Assembly (NCBI RefSeq): GCF_016591715.1 | Contig: NZ_AP024109.1 | Span: 186,001 to 250,000, forward strand | Length of the DNA: 64,000 nucleotides | Source of the DNA: Mesorhizobium sp. J8 | Lineage (GTDB): Bacteria; Pseudomonadota; Alphaproteobacteria; Rhizobiales; Rhizobiaceae | Reading direction: 5' to 3' | Part shown: piece after piece, positions 1-8,671 of the stretch | How the letters are laid out: every line of letters starts with the position of its first letter | How positions within the stretch are numbered: position 1 is the stretch's first letter | Notes under the pieces: model-generated | What the model was told of the DNA's origin: nothing | Database searches by the model: none | Seen by the model: only the letters and a program-made list of their open reading frames with translations | Position numbers and translations under genes: made by a program

Positions 1-1829
1 AGGTAGATGTCGCGCATCGACGTCGTCGACCACGCCTTGCGGGCGCGGATGCGGGCGCAGAATCTGGCCATCAAAAGAGAGTTCGCGCCGAGATCGTCGA
101 AGAAGTGATCCTCGATGGAGATATCCTCGAACTTCAGCACGTCCTGCAGCGCCTCCACCAGGAAGGTCTCGTCCTCGTTGCGCGGGTCGACCATCGCATG
201 GCCGGATGCGACACGCGCGCTGGTCGGTTTCGGCAATTTCCTCAGGTCGACCTTGTTGGAGACCGTCATCGGGATCGCGGGCAACTGCTCCAGATAGGCC
301 GGAACCATGTAATCCGGCAGCCGGCGCTTCAGCTCCTGCACGAGCGCGGTGCGATCCGCCCCTTCGCCGCCGGCCTTGGGCGCGTAGTAGCCGACAAGTT
401 CCGTGCGCTCGGGTTCGATCTCCCAGGTCGTGACCGCCGCCTGCGCGATGCCTGGCTGGTCAAGCAGCACGGCCTCGATCTCGCCCAGTTCGATACGATA
501 GCCTCGGATCTTCACCTGTGTGTCGATGCGGCCGTGATATTCGATCTCGCCCTTGTCGTTGATCCGGCCGAGGTCGCCAGTCCGGTAGATGCGGCCGCTG
601 GGATTGTTCGGCAGCCCGATGAAATCCTGGATGAATTTCTGGTCAGTCAGTTCCGGCCGGTTGAGATAGCCGACCGCCACGCCCATGCCGCCGATGCAGA
701 TTTCCCCCAGCTGATCGCCGGTCAGCACCGTCGGCTTTTCCGGGTCGAGGATGGCTATCGAATAGGTGGGCAGCGGCCTGCCGATCGTCACCGGCTCGTC
801 CGGCGTCAGCAACGCCATGGTGGCGGTGACCGTGGCTTCGGTCGGGCCGTAGGTGTTCAGGATCTGGCGGCCAGGCTTCGCCCAACGCGTCACGAGTTTA
901 TGCGAGCAGGCTTCGCCACCGACCAGGATCGCGCGCAGGCTCGGCGCGTCGCTCTCGATCGACGACAAAAGGGTCGGGCTGCAGGCCATGCATGTGATCT
1001 GGTGTTCGCGCAGGAAAGCGGCGAGTTCCTCGCCGACGAGGGGCTGCTGACCCGGGGCCGGCACGACCGTGGCGCCAGCGGTGAACGGCACCCAGATCTC
1101 CTCCGAGGAAAAGTCGAAGGCAATGGTCATGCCCTGGTAAACCCGATCGCCCGGTTGATAGCCGTAGGACGCCGCCGCGACGCGGATGAAGTTGCAGAAG
1201 CTCTCATGGGTGATGACAACGCCTTTCGGCTTGCCGGTGGTGCCGGATGTATAGAGGATGTAGCAGGTTTGATCCTGGACGCCGTCCGGCAAGGGCACTG
1301 TTTCCGGCTGGAGCGCGATTTCGGACTCCGCGGAGTCGATCGAGATATGCGGCACAGGCAGGCGCGCAACGCGCGCCGCATAGCCCGAGACGCTGATCAC
1401 CAGCGTGACATTGGCGTCGTCGATGATCATCACCATGCGGTCTTCGGGAAACGCGGTGGCTAAGGGCACGAAGGCCGCCCCGGCTTTCATGACGGCCAGC
1501 ACGGCGATGTATGTCTCGGCGGAGCGGTCAAGCAAAAGGCCGATCCGGTCGCCCGGCTTGACGCCGCGCTCGATCAGAAGATGCGCGAACTGGTTGGCGC
1601 GGTTGTTCATCTCGCGGTACGACCACGCGCGGCCGCCGGAAATGACCGCGGGCGCGGCGTCGAAGCGGCTCGCTAGGTCGCCGAAGAACCGGTCGAGCCT
1701 TTCGTCCGGCTCGCTCTTCTGGATGAAATCGGGGCCGATCAGGATCTGCTCGCGCGCCGGCGCTGCGCTCGCTGCTTTGGCCTGGCGGGAGTTCTGCTTG
1801 GCGGGCTTGGTGGCTTCGGTGAGGGACAT
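1..1829 (-). CDS. NRPS-like adenylation/carrier protein, Pls/PosA type (partial)
   Basis: Only the first about 609 residues are in the window; the gene runs off the left edge. It reads as an amino-acid adenylation domain followed by a peptidyl-carrier domain. Visible A-domain motifs are the core YTSGTTGKPKG loop, the NTYGPTEATV motif, the YRTGDLGR motif and the late NKVDLRKLP lysine motif. The carrier domain shows LGANSLLMARF, with Ser as the phosphopantetheine site. There is no condensation domain at the N terminus. An A-T start followed by more protein fits the Pls/PosA family, which continues into membrane and left-handed-beta-helix acyltransferase domains; that continuation is inference because it lies outside the window. 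The start is the ATG at 1829. The 232 bases upstream to the next gene show nothing I can name. Confidence 0.8.
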   Translation of the reverse strand, partial: MSLTEATKPAKQNSRQAKAASAAPAREQILIGPDFIQKSEPDERLDRFFGDLASRFDAAPAVISGGRAWSYREMNNRANQFAHLLIERGVKPGDRIGLLLDRSAETYIAVLAVMKAGAAFVPLATAFPEDRMVMIIDDANVTLVISVSGYAARVARLPVPHISIDSAESEIALQPETVPLPDGVQDQTCYILYTSGTTGKPKGVVITHESFCNFIRVAAASYGYQPGDRVYQGMTIAFDFSSEEIWVPFTAGATVVPAPGQQPLVGEELAAFLREHQITCMACSPTLLSSIESDAPSLRAILVGGEACSHKLVTRWAKPGRQILNTYGPTEATVTATMALLTPDEPVTIGRPLPTYSIAILDPEKPTVLTGDQLGEICIGGMGVAVGYLNRPELTDQKFIQDFIGLPNNPSGRIYRTGDLGRINDKGEIEYHGRIDTQVKIRGYRIELGEIEAVLLDQPGIAQAAVTTWEIEPERTELVGYYAPKAGGEGADRTALVQELKRRLPDYMVPAYLEQLPAIPMTVSNKVDLRKLPKPTSARVASGHAMVDPRNEDETFLVEALQDVLKFEDISIEDHFFDDLGANSLLMARFCARIRARKAWSTTSMRDIY

Positions 1830-2061
1830 CAGAAAACCTCGCGGGCTCGTATCTGCCCGCTGCGTGATTGGTGAAAAGACAAAAACTAACGGCGTCCGGC
1901 CAGGCGCCCTTCTTCGCGGACGGTGAAATGATCCTGCCGAGGCGTTTGGGACTGGGGAACTGGCCGACTTCGAGCAGGCCTATGCTGCTGCACTGATGGC
2001 CGATCCGTGACGATCGCGCGACTTCACGATGATTTGATGTGGGCAGCGCCTCACGCGGCGA

Positions 2062-2949
2062 TCAAACGGCTATAGGGCGGATGTCGGCATTCTCGAGGCA
2101 GTACGGCACGTGGCGGAAGTCGCGGATGCGCACGACCTCCTCGCGGCGCCAGTCGATCAGCACGAAGCCTCGCACGGCATTGTCCGCCTGGGGGTTGCGG
2201 ATAAGGATCGCCGGCCGGCCATCGACGAAGCCGAGCAACAGCGCCCAGCCGCTAATGCGTTCGTAATTGCCGAAATAGGTCGAGGCTTCCTTCTTGCCGT
2301 TGAGCCGGGTGCGGTTGACGACGTCGACCTGGACGTCCTCGGCGATCAGCCTCCTGATCGCGTCGAAATCGCGCGCGTTGAACAGGTCGACATAGCGACG
2401 CAACCGGCGCTCCTCCTCCGGATCGAGCTTCGGCACGGTCATGTCGCCCGCCAGCGCCGCCAGCGCCTTCAGCTCCGCCCGGCCGCGATGCAGCGCCGCC
2501 TTGACGGCGGCGAGCGTCGCGCCCGTCACCTCGCAGGTTTCGGAAAGGCTGAGGCCGAGCACGTCGGTCAGGATCACGGCGCTGCGCTGCGTCGGCGTCA
2601 GCCGCATGAAGCTGCGCAGGCTCGCCGCGGTCGCGAGTCTCGTCTCGGCGCTGGCGGAGAGGTCGGCTATTGCGGTCATGTCGGCCTCGCTCGTTCGGGA
2701 ACGTTCCCGCTGGCGGCGGCGCAGGTGATCCTGCGCCGCGTTGTGGGCGATGCGGAACAGCCACTGCTCGGGACGTTCGACGAGAGCGCCGGCATCATGG
2801 GCGGCCAGCGCCTTCACCACCGCCTCCTGCACGATGTCCTCGCCCTCGATAGCCGAGCCGGCCATGCGCGCGGCATAGCGGTGCAGCTTCGGGCGCAGCC
2901 CGACAAGCATGGATTCGAGTTCTGCGCGGTCGAATTTCGCTGCGCTCAT
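2062..2949 (-). CDS. ECF-type RNA polymerase sigma factor with C-terminal SnoaL-like domain
   Basis: Residues about 10-80 form sigma region 2 (EDIVQEAVVKAL, then WLFRIAHNAAQDHLRRR) and about 115-170 form sigma region 4 with a helix-turn-helix (LSLSETCEVTGATLAAVKAALHRGR). The last about 110 residues form a SnoaL/NTF2-like domain (VDLFNARDFDAIRRLIAEDV). This layout matches SigJ-like extracytoplasmic-function sigma factors, in which the fused domain replaces a separate anti-sigma factor as the control element. I chose the ATG at 2949, preceded by a GAGG-type site; an in-frame ATG at 2976 would add nine residues. The small gene at 2991-3311 lies directly upstream on the same strand and is probably cotranscribed. 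The target promoters and the inducing signal cannot be read from the sequence. Confidence 0.85.
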   Translation of the reverse strand: MSAAKFDRAELESMLVGLRPKLHRYAARMAGSAIEGEDIVQEAVVKALAAHDAGALVERPEQWLFRIAHNAAQDHLRRRQRERSRTSEADMTAIADLSASAETRLATAASLRSFMRLTPTQRSAVILTDVLGLSLSETCEVTGATLAAVKAALHRGRAELKALAALAGDMTVPKLDPEEERRLRRYVDLFNARDFDAIRRLIAEDVQVDVVNRTRLNGKKEASTYFGNYERISGWALLLGFVDGRPAILIRNPQADNAVRGFVLIDWRREEVVRIRDFRHVPYCLENADIRPIAV

Positions 2950-2990
2950 CGTCCTCGTTCTCGCCTCGCCGATCATACGCCGTGCCCTGG

Positions 2991-3311
2991 TCAGGCCGGC
3001 ACGGCCTCATCGGCCCCGGCCAGCATACGATAGTCGCCGACGATCTTCGCCGGCGACCTGGCAAGCGGCGTCGAACGTCGCGCGGCATGATCGGCGCCGA
3101 ACGCCTTGAACGCGTCGAGCTCGGTCAGCGCCGAGCTGTCCTTGTCGTAGCCGACGATGTGGACGAACTCGCCATTCTCCAGTTCGAGCACCAGATAGCG
3201 CAAGGTTTGCGGCCGCGTTTCATCCAGCGCCTCGAACACTTTTGCCACCAGCGCCCGGTTCTCGGCGATGCTTGCGTCTTTCACGCTGTAGCGGATGAGA
3301 TTGTAAGTCAT
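2991..3311 (-). CDS. Small hypothetical protein upstream of the ECF sigma factor
   Basis: A 106-residue soluble protein with no signal peptide or membrane segment. I do not recognise a named family with certainty. The alternation of short strands and helices (MTYNLIRYSV, a helix over 12-28, LRYLVLELENGEFVHIVGY) resembles the dimeric alpha/beta-barrel fold of antibiotic-biosynthesis-monooxygenase-like proteins, but the match is only by eye. Its stop is 42 bases before the chosen sigma-factor start, so the two are likely one transcription unit. It could be a substrate- or stress-sensing partner of the sigma factor or one of its targets; function is unknown. Confidence 0.6.
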   Translation of the reverse strand: MTYNLIRYSVKDASIAENRALVAKVFEALDETRPQTLRYLVLELENGEFVHIVGYDKDSSALTELDAFKAFGADHAARRSTPLARSPAKIVGDYRMLAGADEAVPA

Positions 3312-3407
3312 GGTCGTCTCCTGTTTGCGGGTCTGCGTCAGGAAGACGTTCCATGGCCTCCAAAGGATTCCCGGGCCGGGTCTTATTTTTTTGATCGTCT
3401 CGGGCGA

Positions 3408-4373
3408 TCAGCCGGTTCTGCCGATCATGGCGACGATCGTGTCGTCGCCGGCCGATTGCGGCCGCATCCGGCCGCTGGCCAACTCGACCGACAGTTTGCA
3501 TAGGGCTGAGTTGACGGGCGTCGCCATGCCGTGCAGCCGCCCGAGAAGCACGATCTCGCCGTTGAGGAAGTCGGTTTCGAGGGAGCCGGTCCCGCGCACG
3601 ATGCTCTGCAGCGTCGAGGAGCCGACACGCGTTCGGCCGGCGATGGCGGTGATGGTCAATTCCTCGCGCGCCATGGCGTCGGTCTTGTCCCAGTCGATCC
3701 CGGCGGCGGTGAGCACCGCCTCGGCTTCGGCGCGCGCCTTGGCATACCATTTCCGCTGCAGCTCGGTCTCGCCCAGCGCCGCGTCGATGATGTTGCGAAG
3801 GTTGGCGAGCAGCTTGCGGTACTTGCTGCTCATCACATTGTCCCTGGGGTCGACGATGAAACCGGAGGCGCTCAGAACCCCGCACAGTTTCTCGGCCGTG
3901 TCGTCGGTTCCGGAAGGATAGCGGCCGATATCGAAGGCGCCGATCTTGGGCGCGAAATAGGCCGCGACCTGACCGGGCGTGTCGTAATCGGCCGGCAGCA
4001 TCACCGTCGCGCCATAGACATTGGCGAAGAAACGCAAGGCCATCGCCTCGTTGGCGACGCCGTTCTGGAAGCAGCACACCGGCTGCGCCGTGACGCCGGC
4101 GGCGTTGAGCCGCTGCAGCGCCCCGGGCGTATCAGGCGTTTTCATCGTCAGCAGCACGATATCGTCCGGCTCGAAGGAAATCTCCGATGGGTCGGCATGG
4201 ACGGGAAAGCGCGCGGTCCTGGTGCCTTGCGGGGTTGAAAGGGACAGTCCCGAGGCGCGGATGGCGTCGAGCTGCCTGCCGCGGGCGATGCCGAGCACCG
4301 TGTAGCCTGAAAAACTCAGCTGGGCCGCGATGGCGCCGCCGACGGCGCCAATCCCATAGACGATGATGCGCAT
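3408..4373 (-). CDS. 2-dehydropantoate 2-reductase family protein (PanE/ApbA-like)
   Basis: A 321-residue protein with the N-terminal NADP-binding Rossmann motif GIGAVGGAIAAQL (residues 6-18), the central VLLTMKTPDT segment and a helical C-terminal domain, the architecture of ketopantoate reductases. The C-terminal half carries a conserved-looking KYRKLLANLRNIIDA stretch in the place of the catalytic Lys helix. Genuine PanE reduces ketopantoate to pantoate in coenzyme A synthesis, but rhizobial genomes carry several paralogues of uncertain substrate, so I leave the symbol blank. It lies 96 bases downstream of a flavin dehydrogenase on the same strand, so a catabolic role is also possible. coaA is also in this window but 50 kb away. 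Confidence 0.8.
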   Translation of the reverse strand: MRIIVYGIGAVGGAIAAQLSFSGYTVLGIARGRQLDAIRASGLSLSTPQGTRTARFPVHADPSEISFEPDDIVLLTMKTPDTPGALQRLNAAGVTAQPVCCFQNGVANEAMALRFFANVYGATVMLPADYDTPGQVAAYFAPKIGAFDIGRYPSGTDDTAEKLCGVLSASGFIVDPRDNVMSSKYRKLLANLRNIIDAALGETELQRKWYAKARAEAEAVLTAAGIDWDKTDAMAREELTITAIAGRTRVGSSTLQSIVRGTGSLETDFLNGEIVLLGRLHGMATPVNSALCKLSVELASGRMRPQSAGDDTIVAMIGRTG

Positions 4374-4469
4374 GCTGCTCCCGTCATGATTGGAGTTGGG
4401 ACTTCAGTCGGGTTGTCCGGAAAAGCCTACAGCGTTGTCGCCGAGCCGGCGACCATCCGCGCCCTCCGT

Positions 4470-6125
4470 TCACGCAATCGTGGCCGCCGCCGCCCGCCCC
4501 GCGCTCCTGCCGGAAAAGATGCAGCCGCCGAGAAATGTGCCTTCCAGCGCCGCATAGCCATGCATGCCGCCGCCGCCGAAGCCGGCGACCTCGCCCACCG
4601 CATAGAGACCCGGCACCGGCTGCCCGGCGGCGTCGAGCACCCGGCTGTCGAGATCGGTCTCCAGCCCGCCCAACGTCTTGCGGGTCAGGATGTTGAGGCG
4701 CACCGCGATCAGCGGGCCGTTCGCCGGGTCGAGCATCTTGTGCGGCTTTGCCGTGCGGATCAGCCTGTCGCCGAGATAGGCGCGCGCGCCGCGCAGCGCC
4801 GTGATCTGCGCATCCTTGGAGAAGGGGTTGTCTAGCTGCCTGTCGCGGGCGCGTATCTCGCGCTCGACCTGGGCGACGTCGAGCAGCGGCTCGCCGCCGG
4901 CCAGCGCGTTCATGCGCTTGACCAGCTTCGCAAGATCGGCCTCGACGACGAAATCCTCGCCCTTTTCCATGAAGGCTTTCACCGGGCCGGGTATGCCTGA
5001 GGTCGCGCGGCCCAGCACCTGCCGCCAGCTTTTTCCCGTGAGGTCCGGGTTCTGCTCGGAGCCCGACAGCGCGAACTCCTTCTGGATGATCTTCCTGGTC
5101 AGGATGAACCAGGAATAGTCGAAGCCGGTGCCCATGATGTGGCTGAGCGTGCCCAACGTGTCGAAGCCCGGATAAAGCGGCACCGGCAGCCGGTTGCCGC
5201 GCGCGTCGAGCCAGAGCGAGGACGGGCCGGGCAGGATGCGGATCGCGTGCCCGGACCAGATCGGCGACCAGTTCTTGATGCCTTCGACATAGTGCCACAT
5301 GCGGTCGCGGTTGATGACCCTGCCCCCGGCCGCTTCCGTGATCGCCAGCATACGGCCGTCAACATGGTCGGGCACACCGGTGATCATGCGCTTCGGCGGC
5401 GCGCCCAGGCGCTCAGGCCAATTCTTGCGGACCAGCTCGTGATTGCCGCCGATGCCGCCGGAAGCGACGATCACCGCCTGCGCATGGAGCTCGAAGTCTC
5501 CTGTCACCGCGCGCGAGCTCTTGCGGCCGCGCTCGACGCTGCTGGCTTCGAGCACATCGCCGCGCACGCCCGTCACCGTGTCGCCGGTGCGGATGATCTC
5601 GTTGACCCGGTGGCGGAACCTGAACTCGACCAGTCCGCGCTTCTGCGCTTCGCGCACGCGCTGCACGAAAGGTTCGAGCACGCCGGGGCCGGTGCCCCAG
5701 GTGATGTGGAATCGCGGCACCGAATTGCCGTGGCCGACGGCATTGCCGCCGCCGCGTTCGGCCCAGCCGACCACGGGGAAGAATTTCAGCCCGCGCTCGA
5801 TCAGCCATGAGCGCTTCTCGCCGGCGGCGAAGCCGACATAGGCTTCAGCCCATTGCCGCGGCCAGAAATCCTCCGGCCGGTCGAAGGCGGCCGTGCCCAT
5901 CCAGTCCTCGAGCGCGAGGTCGTGCGAATCGCGGATGCGCATGCGCCGCTGCTCTGGCGAATCGACCAGGAACAATCCGCCGAACGACCAGAAGGCCTGG
6001 CCGCCCAGCGATTGTTCCGGCTCCTGGTCGACGATGATGATGTTCCTGCCGGCGTCGGTCAGCTCGGCCGCGGCGACGAGGCCCGCCAGCCCCGCGCCGA
6101 CAATGATCACGTCCGCGTCAGCCAT
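4470..6125 (-). CDS. FAD-binding dehydrogenase (fumarate reductase/KsdD-like flavoprotein)
   Basis: A 551-residue flavoprotein. The N terminus has the dinucleotide-binding motif VIIVGAGLAGLVAAAEL (residues 5-21) followed by an acidic strand end (IIIVDQE). A second FAD-contact segment near the C terminus reads LYAVGEVAGFGGGGMHGYAALEG. The overall pattern and length match the FAD-binding dehydrogenase family related to 3-ketosteroid delta-1-dehydrogenase and fumarate reductase flavoprotein subunits. There is no covalent-FAD or heme segment and no signal peptide, so it should be cytoplasmic and use a small-molecule acceptor. The substrate cannot be inferred. The Gfo/Idh/MocA gene lies 40 bases upstream on the same strand, and the two may be cotranscribed. 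Confidence 0.82.
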   Translation of the reverse strand: MADADVIIVGAGLAGLVAAAELTDAGRNIIIVDQEPEQSLGGQAFWSFGGLFLVDSPEQRRMRIRDSHDLALEDWMGTAAFDRPEDFWPRQWAEAYVGFAAGEKRSWLIERGLKFFPVVGWAERGGGNAVGHGNSVPRFHITWGTGPGVLEPFVQRVREAQKRGLVEFRFRHRVNEIIRTGDTVTGVRGDVLEASSVERGRKSSRAVTGDFELHAQAVIVASGGIGGNHELVRKNWPERLGAPPKRMITGVPDHVDGRMLAITEAAGGRVINRDRMWHYVEGIKNWSPIWSGHAIRILPGPSSLWLDARGNRLPVPLYPGFDTLGTLSHIMGTGFDYSWFILTRKIIQKEFALSGSEQNPDLTGKSWRQVLGRATSGIPGPVKAFMEKGEDFVVEADLAKLVKRMNALAGGEPLLDVAQVEREIRARDRQLDNPFSKDAQITALRGARAYLGDRLIRTAKPHKMLDPANGPLIAVRLNILTRKTLGGLETDLDSRVLDAAGQPVPGLYAVGEVAGFGGGGMHGYAALEGTFLGGCIFSGRSAGRAAAATIA

Positions 6126-6165
6126 TTTCCCTCCCAGAATCAGCCGGCAAACTTAGTCGGAAGCG

Positions 6166-7152
6166 CTACACCAGCTCCCAGCCGTCCTTCTCGCCGGCGC
6201 GGAAGATGGCGTCGATGACCTTCTGGTTCAGCACCGATTCCTCCAGCGTGAAGACGCGGTCCTTGCCGCCCTGGGCGGCGCGCACGAAGGCTTCGCATTC
6301 CAGCCGGTATTGCTGCGTGCCGGGGAAGCGGAACACCTGCGCCTCGGTGTGGTTCTGGTTGTGCAGTTCGATGCGGTGGTGGTCGTAGAGCCCGGCGTTG
6401 AAGGGGGCGAACACCTCGATGAAGCCTTTCTCGCCGTGGAATACCATCGATTGCCGCGCCGCCATCTGCGTCGAGAGATAGAAGGACAGCTCGAAGTCAC
6501 CGAAATCGGCGCGGATCGAGGAGTAGATGTCGGTGCCGAAGGTCTTGTCGCGCTCGATATTGGCTTGGACGCGCAGCGGCTCCTTGCCGGTCGAGAAGCG
6601 CGTCGACACCGTCGGATAGACGCCGATGTCGGGCAGCGCGCCGCCGCCGAGATCGAGCTGGTTGCGCATGTTCGTAGGGTCGACATTATAATAGGAGAAC
6701 GCGCCCTGGACGTGGCGCAGCCGGCCGATGGCCCCGCCGGCGATGAGATCGCGTACCTTGATCCATTGCGGGTGGTAGACGACCATGAAGGCCTCGCAGA
6801 CCAGCACCTTCTTCTGGTCGCGCAACTTGATCAGCGGCGGGATGTCCTTGGCGTCGAGCGCGAGAGGCTTTTCCACCAGCACATGCTTTCCCGCTTCGAT
6901 CGCCTTTGCCGTCCATTCGACATGCTGCGATGTCGGCAGCGGAATGTAGACGCCGTCCACGTCCGGGGAGGCAAGCAGTTCCTCATAGGAGCCGAAAGCA
7001 TGGCGGGCGCCGAAACGCTCTCCCAGCGCCTTGGCCTTCGACAGGTCGCGGCTGGCGATCTCCGACAGGACGCCGTTCTCGGAATCCACGATTGCCGGCA
7101 AAAGCTGCTCGCGGCCGATCTTCGCCGTCGACAGAACACCCCATCGGAACAT
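6166..7152 (-). CDS. Gfo/Idh/MocA family NAD(P)-dependent oxidoreductase
   Basis: A 328-residue protein with the N-terminal Rossmann fold of the family ([18 protein letters not shown]) and the hallmark catalytic motif EKPLAL (residues about 93-98) after GKHVLV. The C-terminal alpha/beta domain contains [12 protein letters not shown], typical of dehydrogenases acting on sugars or cyclitols. The reading frame stays open far upstream through the insertion sequence, but the start is set by ATG 7152, preceded by GGAGAAG at good spacing and matching the normal family N terminus. Substrate unknown; inositol- or sugar-derived compounds are the usual targets of this family. The IS110 element begins about 150 bases upstream of the start, close enough to affect expression. 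Confidence 0.88.
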   Translation of the reverse strand: MFRWGVLSTAKIGREQLLPAIVDSENGVLSEIASRDLSKAKALGERFGARHAFGSYEELLASPDVDGVYIPLPTSQHVEWTAKAIEAGKHVLVEKPLALDAKDIPPLIKLRDQKKVLVCEAFMVVYHPQWIKVRDLIAGGAIGRLRHVQGAFSYYNVDPTNMRNQLDLGGGALPDIGVYPTVSTRFSTGKEPLRVQANIERDKTFGTDIYSSIRADFGDFELSFYLSTQMAARQSMVFHGEKGFIEVFAPFNAGLYDHHRIELHNQNHTEAQVFRFPGTQQYRLECEAFVRAAQGGKDRVFTLEESVLNQKVIDAIFRAGEKDGWELV

Positions 7153-7300
7153 CACGCTTCTCCATGTCGGTTTGCAGGCAACGAGGTTTGCCCGAAATCG
7201 AGGGAAAAGCCAATCGCAGACGCTCCGTGCACCTCGGCGCATGCATTGTCTAGTGTAGCGCTGGTCGACCCCCACTCCGTCTCGGCTTCGCCGAGCCACC

Positions 7301-7494
7301 TTGTATCTACACGAGAGAGATTTCGTGGGATTGAAGCGGTTGAGCCAAGGTCCGGCCGGCCAGCCGGACCTTGGCTTGGCGAAGTCGCCCGTACCACCTG
7401 AGGTTACAGCCGCGGGAGAGCTTGGGATCTTCGCCTTCGTCACGCACGACCGAACAGTCGCTTGGTTCCAACCGTACGTACAAGGCAGGTTACC
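7301..7494 (+). ncRNA. Candidate IS110 bridge-RNA region (5' non-coding end)
   Basis: The interval from 7153 to the transposase start is 342 bases without a gene; this is its element-derived part. It contains a strong stem-loop, arms 7343-7356 and 7363-7376 (14 pairs, 6-base loop, core CCAAGGTCCGGC). IS110-group elements express a structured RNA from the non-coding end before the recombinase gene; it pairs with target and donor DNA. Position, length and folding fit that role, but I cannot show transcription or the guide loops by eye. If the element belongs to the IS1111 group the RNA would instead lie at the other end. Confidence 0.35.
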
Positions 7495-8433
7495 GTGAAC
7501 AGGATCATTTGTGGAGTTGATGTTTCCAAGGATTGGCTGGACGCGCATGTCTGGCCGAGTGGGGCGATAGAGCGCTTCGCCAACGATGCAACGGGGATCG
7601 CAGCTCTTTGGCTGTTCTGTCGCAGCCACGGCGCGGCCGTTGCGGTGATGGAGGCATCGGGCGGCTATGAGCGGCTTGGCTTCATGCTTTTGTGGGCGCA
7701 CGGCATGCCATGCGCCCTGGTCAATGCCAGAAGCGTGCGGCGCTTTGCCGAGGCGATGGGCTATTTGGAGAAGACCGACCGGATCGACGCTGCTGTCATT
7801 GCCCATTATGGCGCAGTCAAGAAGACGGCTCCGACCCCACCGCCCAGTAATTCCCAGCAGCGCCTTGCTGCGCTGGTTGGGCGGCTTTGCCAGGTTGTCG
7901 GCGATGCCACCATCAACAAACAGCGCAAAAGCGCCGCACGCGATGCCGAGGTATGCGCCAGCATCGAGGCCATGCTGGCCTTCCTCAAGCGCGAAGAGCG
8001 GCGTCTGGAAGGCGAGATCGCCTCGATGATCGACGACGATCCACTGTGGGCCAAGCTGGGGTCGGCCTTTCGTTCGCTCAAGGGTGTGGCTGGCCGCACT
8101 GTTGCCCGCCTGATGGCCGAGCTGCCCGAGATCGGCCTCATCTCCAACAAGGCCATCACCAAGCTGGCGGGCCTCGCCCCTATCGCCAACGACAGCGGCA
8201 GGCGCGCCGGCAACAGGCATGTGCGCGGCGGACGAGCCGGACCGCGTGGCATCCTCTTTGTCGTCGCGGCCATCGTCGCCAAGTTCGATCCGCATCTCAA
8301 AGCGTTCGCTCAACGGTTGCAGCAGGCGGGAAAGCCCAAAATGCTCATCCGCATCGCACTCGCCAGAAAACTTCTCGTCATCCTCAACGCAAAAGCACGC
8401 GACGCGAGAACCGAGTTCGCAAATGCAACTTGA
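7495..8433 (+). CDS. IS110-family transposase (DEDD recombinase)
   Basis: A 312-residue recombinase. The N-terminal RuvC-like domain shows the acidic tetrad: D9 (CGVDVSK), E53 (MEASGGYE), D95 and D98 (EKTDRIDA). A helical linker follows (about 140-185), and the C-terminal Tnp20-type domain has [21 protein letters not shown] with S234 as the presumed catalytic serine. Both halves are intact, with no frameshift, so the enzyme may be active. The start is GTG 7495, behind AAGGCAGG at good spacing; an upstream in-frame ATG at 7462 would add eleven residues unlike the family N terminus. Known members excise and insert DNA using a bridge RNA made from their own non-coding end. Confidence 0.9.
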   Translation: MNRIICGVDVSKDWLDAHVWPSGAIERFANDATGIAALWLFCRSHGAAVAVMEASGGYERLGFMLLWAHGMPCALVNARSVRRFAEAMGYLEKTDRIDAAVIAHYGAVKKTAPTPPPSNSQQRLAALVGRLCQVVGDATINKQRKSAARDAEVCASIEAMLAFLKREERRLEGEIASMIDDDPLWAKLGSAFRSLKGVAGRTVARLMAELPEIGLISNKAITKLAGLAPIANDSGRRAGNRHVRGGRAGPRGILFVVAAIVAKFDPHLKAFAQRLQQAGKPKMLIRIALARKLLVILNAKARDARTEFANAT

Positions 8434-8448
8434 CACGCCAGATAGTCG

Positions 8449-8640
8449 CTCTCCCCCGATCGCCGGGGGAGAGGAAAGGCGCCAAGCTTTCTTAGCCGTC
8501 AACGCTCGTCCAGCAACGCTCCCTTCCTTTCCCTCCGGAGGGGGAAAGGTGGCGCTGCGAAGCAGCGACGGATTGGGGGAACCACGTCGCAATCAAGCCG
8601 AGGCCCAATCCGTCAGTCACGGAACATGAGTTCGTTGCGG
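8449..8640. repeat. Intergenic palindromic repeat cluster right of the IS
   Basis: This stretch without a gene holds several short hairpins: arms CTCTCCCCCG/CGGGGGAGAG at 8449-8473, CCCTCCGGAGGG near 8530, a GCTGCGAAGCAGC palindrome near 8556 and a CCCGCTTCGCGGG palindrome near 8643. Related sequence occurs elsewhere in the window (9930-9960, 12.0-12.2 kb, 23.0-23.2 kb). I see no open frame of note. It is best described as rhizobial REP-like intergenic sequence that also forms the presumed right flank of the IS110 insertion. Confidence 0.6.
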
Positions 8641-8671
8641 AGCCCGCTTCGCGGGGGCGAGGAAATGGCGC

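Larger units (their letters stand above)
7301..8448 (+). mobile_element. IS110-family insertion sequence (approximate ends)
   Basis: The element is defined by its transposase at 7495-8433. IS110 elements lack conspicuous terminal inverted repeats, so the ends are estimated from context. On the left, 7261-7300 reads as an intergenic repeat containing the small palindrome CTCGGCTTCGCCGAG. On the right, 8449-8473 is another hairpin with arms CTCTCCCCCG and CGGGGGAGAG. In rhizobial intergenic repeats such segments normally sit close together, so the element seems to split one such repeat. The true ends may differ by some tens of bases. Only one copy is in the window. Confidence 0.6.

Noticed and set aside
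4386..4835. Plus-strand frame opposite the end of the flavin dehydrogenase
   Set aside because: Arginine/alanine-rich shadow of the conserved minus-strand gene.
7153..8592. N-terminal extension of the Gfo/Idh/MocA frame through the insertion sequence
   Set aside because: The extension is antisense to the transposase. The family N terminus and a ribosome site are at 7152.
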